This document shows positions 6,289-7,769 of a DNA stretch of 7,769 bases, in pieces. Origin of the DNA: JANXPZ01 sp034678345 (GTDB lineage: Bacteria > Eisenbacteria > RBG-16-71-46); NCBI GenBank assembly GCA_034678345.1, contig JAXDBZ010000004.1, positions 1 to 7,769 on the forward strand. The letters run 5' to 3'. How positions within the stretch are numbered: position 1 is the first letter of the stretch; each line of letters begins with the position of its first letter. The notes under the pieces are model-generated. The model ran no database searches and was not told the DNA's origin. It saw only the letters and a list, made by a program, of their open reading frames with translations. Position numbers and translations under genes: made by a program.

Positions 6289-7170
6289 ATGCAGACCGCC
6301 GAGCTGCTGCGCAAGGTCCGGCGGCTCGAGATCCGGAGCCGCCGCCTCGTCTCGGACCTCTTCGCCGGGAGCACCGAGAGCGTCTTCAAGGGACGCGGCA
6401 TCGAGTTCGACGAGGTGCGCCGCTACGTCCCGGGCGACGAGGTGCGCGACATCGACTGGAACGTGACCGCGCGCTTCGGGGAGCCGTTCGTCAAGCGGTT
6501 CGCCGAGGAGCGCGAGCTCACCGTCCTGCTGGTGGTGGACGTGTCGCGCTCGATGCGCTTCGGCACCACGGGGGTCGAGAAGCGCGAGCTGGCGGCCGAG
6601 CTGTGCGCCGTGCTCGGCTTCGCCGCGCAGCGGCACAGCGACCGTGTGGGGCTGCTCCTGGTGAGCCCGCAGGTCGAGCACTTCGTGCCGCCGGCGCGCG
6701 GGCGCTCCCACGTCCTGCGGTTGCTGCGCGACGTGCTCGGGGCCGAGGCCCACGCCGGCACGCCGGGCACCCGCGCCGCCACGCGCTTCCTGCTGCGCAC
6801 CGCGCCGCGGCACAGCGTCATCTTCTGGATCTCGGACTTCGCCGACCCGTTGGAGGCCGGCGACTGGCGGGTGCTGGCCCGCCGGCACGACGTGACCGCG
6901 CTCGTGCTGCGCGACCCGCGCGACGAAGCGCTGCCGGCGGTCGGCTGGGTCGAGTTCGAGGACTTGGAGTCCGGCCGGCGGCGCCTGCTGGACACGGGCA
7001 GCGCCGCTGCCCGCGAGCGCCACCGCCGCGAGTCGGTCCGCGACCTGGGGCGGACCAGCGCGGCCCTGTCGCGGGCCGGTTGTCCACACCTCATGCTCCT
7101 GACCGGGCGGCCGTGGCTGCCGCCGCTCATGCGCTACTTCGCCGAGCGGCGCCGCGGGAGGCGGCGGTGA
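6289..7170 (+). CDS. DUF58 protein with vWA-like MIDAS motif
   Basis: This 293-aa DUF58 protein is the usual partner of MoxR. The N-terminal family signature is complete: GRGIEFDEVRRYVPGDEVRDIDWNVTAR in residues 35-62, then GEPFVKRFAEERELTV (64-79). The vWA-like fold follows, with MIDAS residues D-x-S-x-S at Asp84, Ser86 and Ser88 (DVSRSM) and a later acidic site at ISDF (Asp183). This suggests divalent-cation-dependent binding of a protein ligand. No membrane span or signal peptide is seen, so the protein is probably cytoplasmic. The C-terminus is strongly basic. ATG 6289 is 3 nt after the moxR stop and lacks a clear ribosome site, suggesting translational coupling. The final TGA overlaps the GTG start of the next gene. 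The biological target cannot be read from the sequence. Confidence 0.93.
   Translation: MQTAELLRKVRRLEIRSRRLVSDLFAGSTESVFKGRGIEFDEVRRYVPGDEVRDIDWNVTARFGEPFVKRFAEERELTVLLVVDVSRSMRFGTTGVEKRELAAELCAVLGFAAQRHSDRVGLLLVSPQVEHFVPPARGRSHVLRLLRDVLGAEAHAGTPGTRAATRFLLRTAPRHSVIFWISDFADPLEAGDWRVLARRHDVTALVLRDPRDEALPAVGWVEFEDLESGRRRLLDTGSAAARERHRRESVRDLGRTSAALSRAGCPHLMLLTGRPWLPPLMRYFAERRRGRRR
7156..7161 (+). promoter_or_regulatory. Ribosome binding site for the overlapping downstream gene
   Basis: GGGAGG lies 5 nt before GTG 7167, inside the last codons of the DUF58 gene. It supports the 4-nt GTGA overlap as the true start of the following gene, where a signal peptide begins at once. Confidence 0.75.
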
Positions 7171-7769
7171 GGCGGACCGCCCTGGCGCTGGCGTGGGTCG
7201 CGCTGCTGGCGGGGGCGCCGGCCCGGGCCCTGACGCTGCCCCCCGCGGACGCGGCGCGCGACCCGGCGTCTCCCGGCTACGCCTGTCAGGCCGGACTGAC
7301 GCCCTCGCTGGCTCGGCTCGGGGAGCCTGTGGTCTACCGCGGGCGTGTCGAGGTGCCCGCGCGCACCGAGCTGCGCTGGGAACCGCCGCGCACCGGTGGG
7401 GCGTTCGAATGGGGAGAGCCGCGCGCGCGGCGACTGCCGCACTTCGAGGGGAGCCGGAAGCGGGCGCGGCCGCCCGATCTCCCCGCGACGATGGAGATCG
7501 AGGTCCCGCTCCAGGTCTTCGCGCTGGGTTACGTGAGCGTGCCCGGTCTCGGCTTCCAGGTGCGCGGCCCGGACGGCCGCTGGCGGCGCGGCCATCTGCC
7601 GGTCGTGCGGCTGGGAGTGGTCCCGGTCGTCGCGCCGCAGGACAGCAGCGCGCGGCTGCGCCCGCTGCGCGGGCCGCTGGCGGCGCCGTGGTGGGAGCAG
7701 GTGCCGTGGTGGGCGGTGGGGGCCGCGGCGGTGGTGGTGGCGGGGGTGGTGCTGGTGGCGAGGCGGTTG
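7167..7769 (+). CDS. Secreted, membrane-anchored protein of the MoxR/Bat operon (5' part, runs off the edge)
   Basis: The frame from GTG 7167 is open to the window end (201 codons, no stop). Residues 1-21 look like a signal peptide: two Arg, a hydrophobic Ala/Leu core and a cleavage site after APARA. A periplasmic or extracellular beta-rich domain follows (about 22-170) with LGEPVVYRGRVEVP (51-64), VPLQVFALGYVSVPGLGFQV (113-132) and LPVVRLGVVPVVAP (144-157). This pattern resembles the N-terminal Ig-like domain of BatD-type proteins, in which a signal of 'VPP-LxF' type precedes a valine-rich strand. A likely transmembrane helix spans about 181-198 (WWAVGAAAVVVAGVVLVA), with Arg-Arg just after it as a stop-transfer signal. 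GC-rich codon use is uniform. Position right after MoxR-DUF58, where such proteins commonly precede the vWA proteins BatA and BatB, supports the call. Family assignment is tentative. Confidence 0.8.
   Translation, partial: MRRTALALAWVALLAGAPARALTLPPADAARDPASPGYACQAGLTPSLARLGEPVVYRGRVEVPARTELRWEPPRTGGAFEWGEPRARRLPHFEGSRKRARPPDLPATMEIEVPLQVFALGYVSVPGLGFQVRGPDGRWRRGHLPVVRLGVVPVVAPQDSSARLRPLRGPLAAPWWEQVPWWAVGAAAVVVAGVVLVARRL

Overview
The window is very GC-rich (about 70% or more by eye) and densely packed with plus-strand genes. Codons end overwhelmingly in G or C, and strong GGAGG-type ribosome sites precede many genes, as expected of a high-GC bacterium. Proteins alone do not fix the phylum. 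The Sua5-YwlE-RpiB-GlyA order is shared with Firmicutes and other bacteria, the RpiB active site is of the mycobacterial type, and the MoxR/DUF58 pair is widespread. A GC-rich member of the myxobacterial, gemmatimonad or 'Eisenbacteria'-like groups is a reasonable guess but only a guess.

Bases 1-1206 hold the end of an operon that enters from the left: purE (5-aminoimidazole ribonucleotide carboxylation step of purine synthesis) followed after 2 nt by tsaC/sua5 (tRNA threonylcarbamoyl-AMP synthase). A short GC-rich gap then carries a good sigma70-type promoter whose predicted start point falls on the start codon of the next gene. Bases 1283-4487 form a second unit: a YwlE-type low-molecular-weight phosphatase, ilvE, rpiB and glyA. 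It resembles the Bacillus ywlC-ywlE-rpiB-glyA neighbourhood with ilvE inserted. RpiB supplies ribose-5-phosphate, and GlyA supplies glycine and one-carbon units. Both feed the purine pathway in which PurE works. The unit ends in a 16-bp stem-loop at 4503-4538.

Bases 4692-5135 encode a small orphan protein with one TPR-like helix pair and six cysteines, whose function I do not recognise. Bases 5178-5205 contain a second clear promoter (TTGAAA-16-TATACT) and a leader of about 85 nt with a 13-bp direct repeat. This drives an operon of the MoxR/Bat type: a MoxR AAA+ ATPase, a DUF58 protein with a metal-ion-binding (MIDAS) vWA-like domain, and a secreted, membrane-anchored protein that overlaps it by 4 nt and runs off the right edge.

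No mobile element, CRISPR array, tRNA or rRNA was seen. Most of the window is recognisable housekeeping or widely distributed sequence. The points that deserve a second look are the non-canonical RpiB active site, the arginine-phosphatase signature of the YwlE-like protein with its apparently leaderless start, the orphan cysteine-containing TPR-like protein, and the repeat-bearing leader of the MoxR operon.
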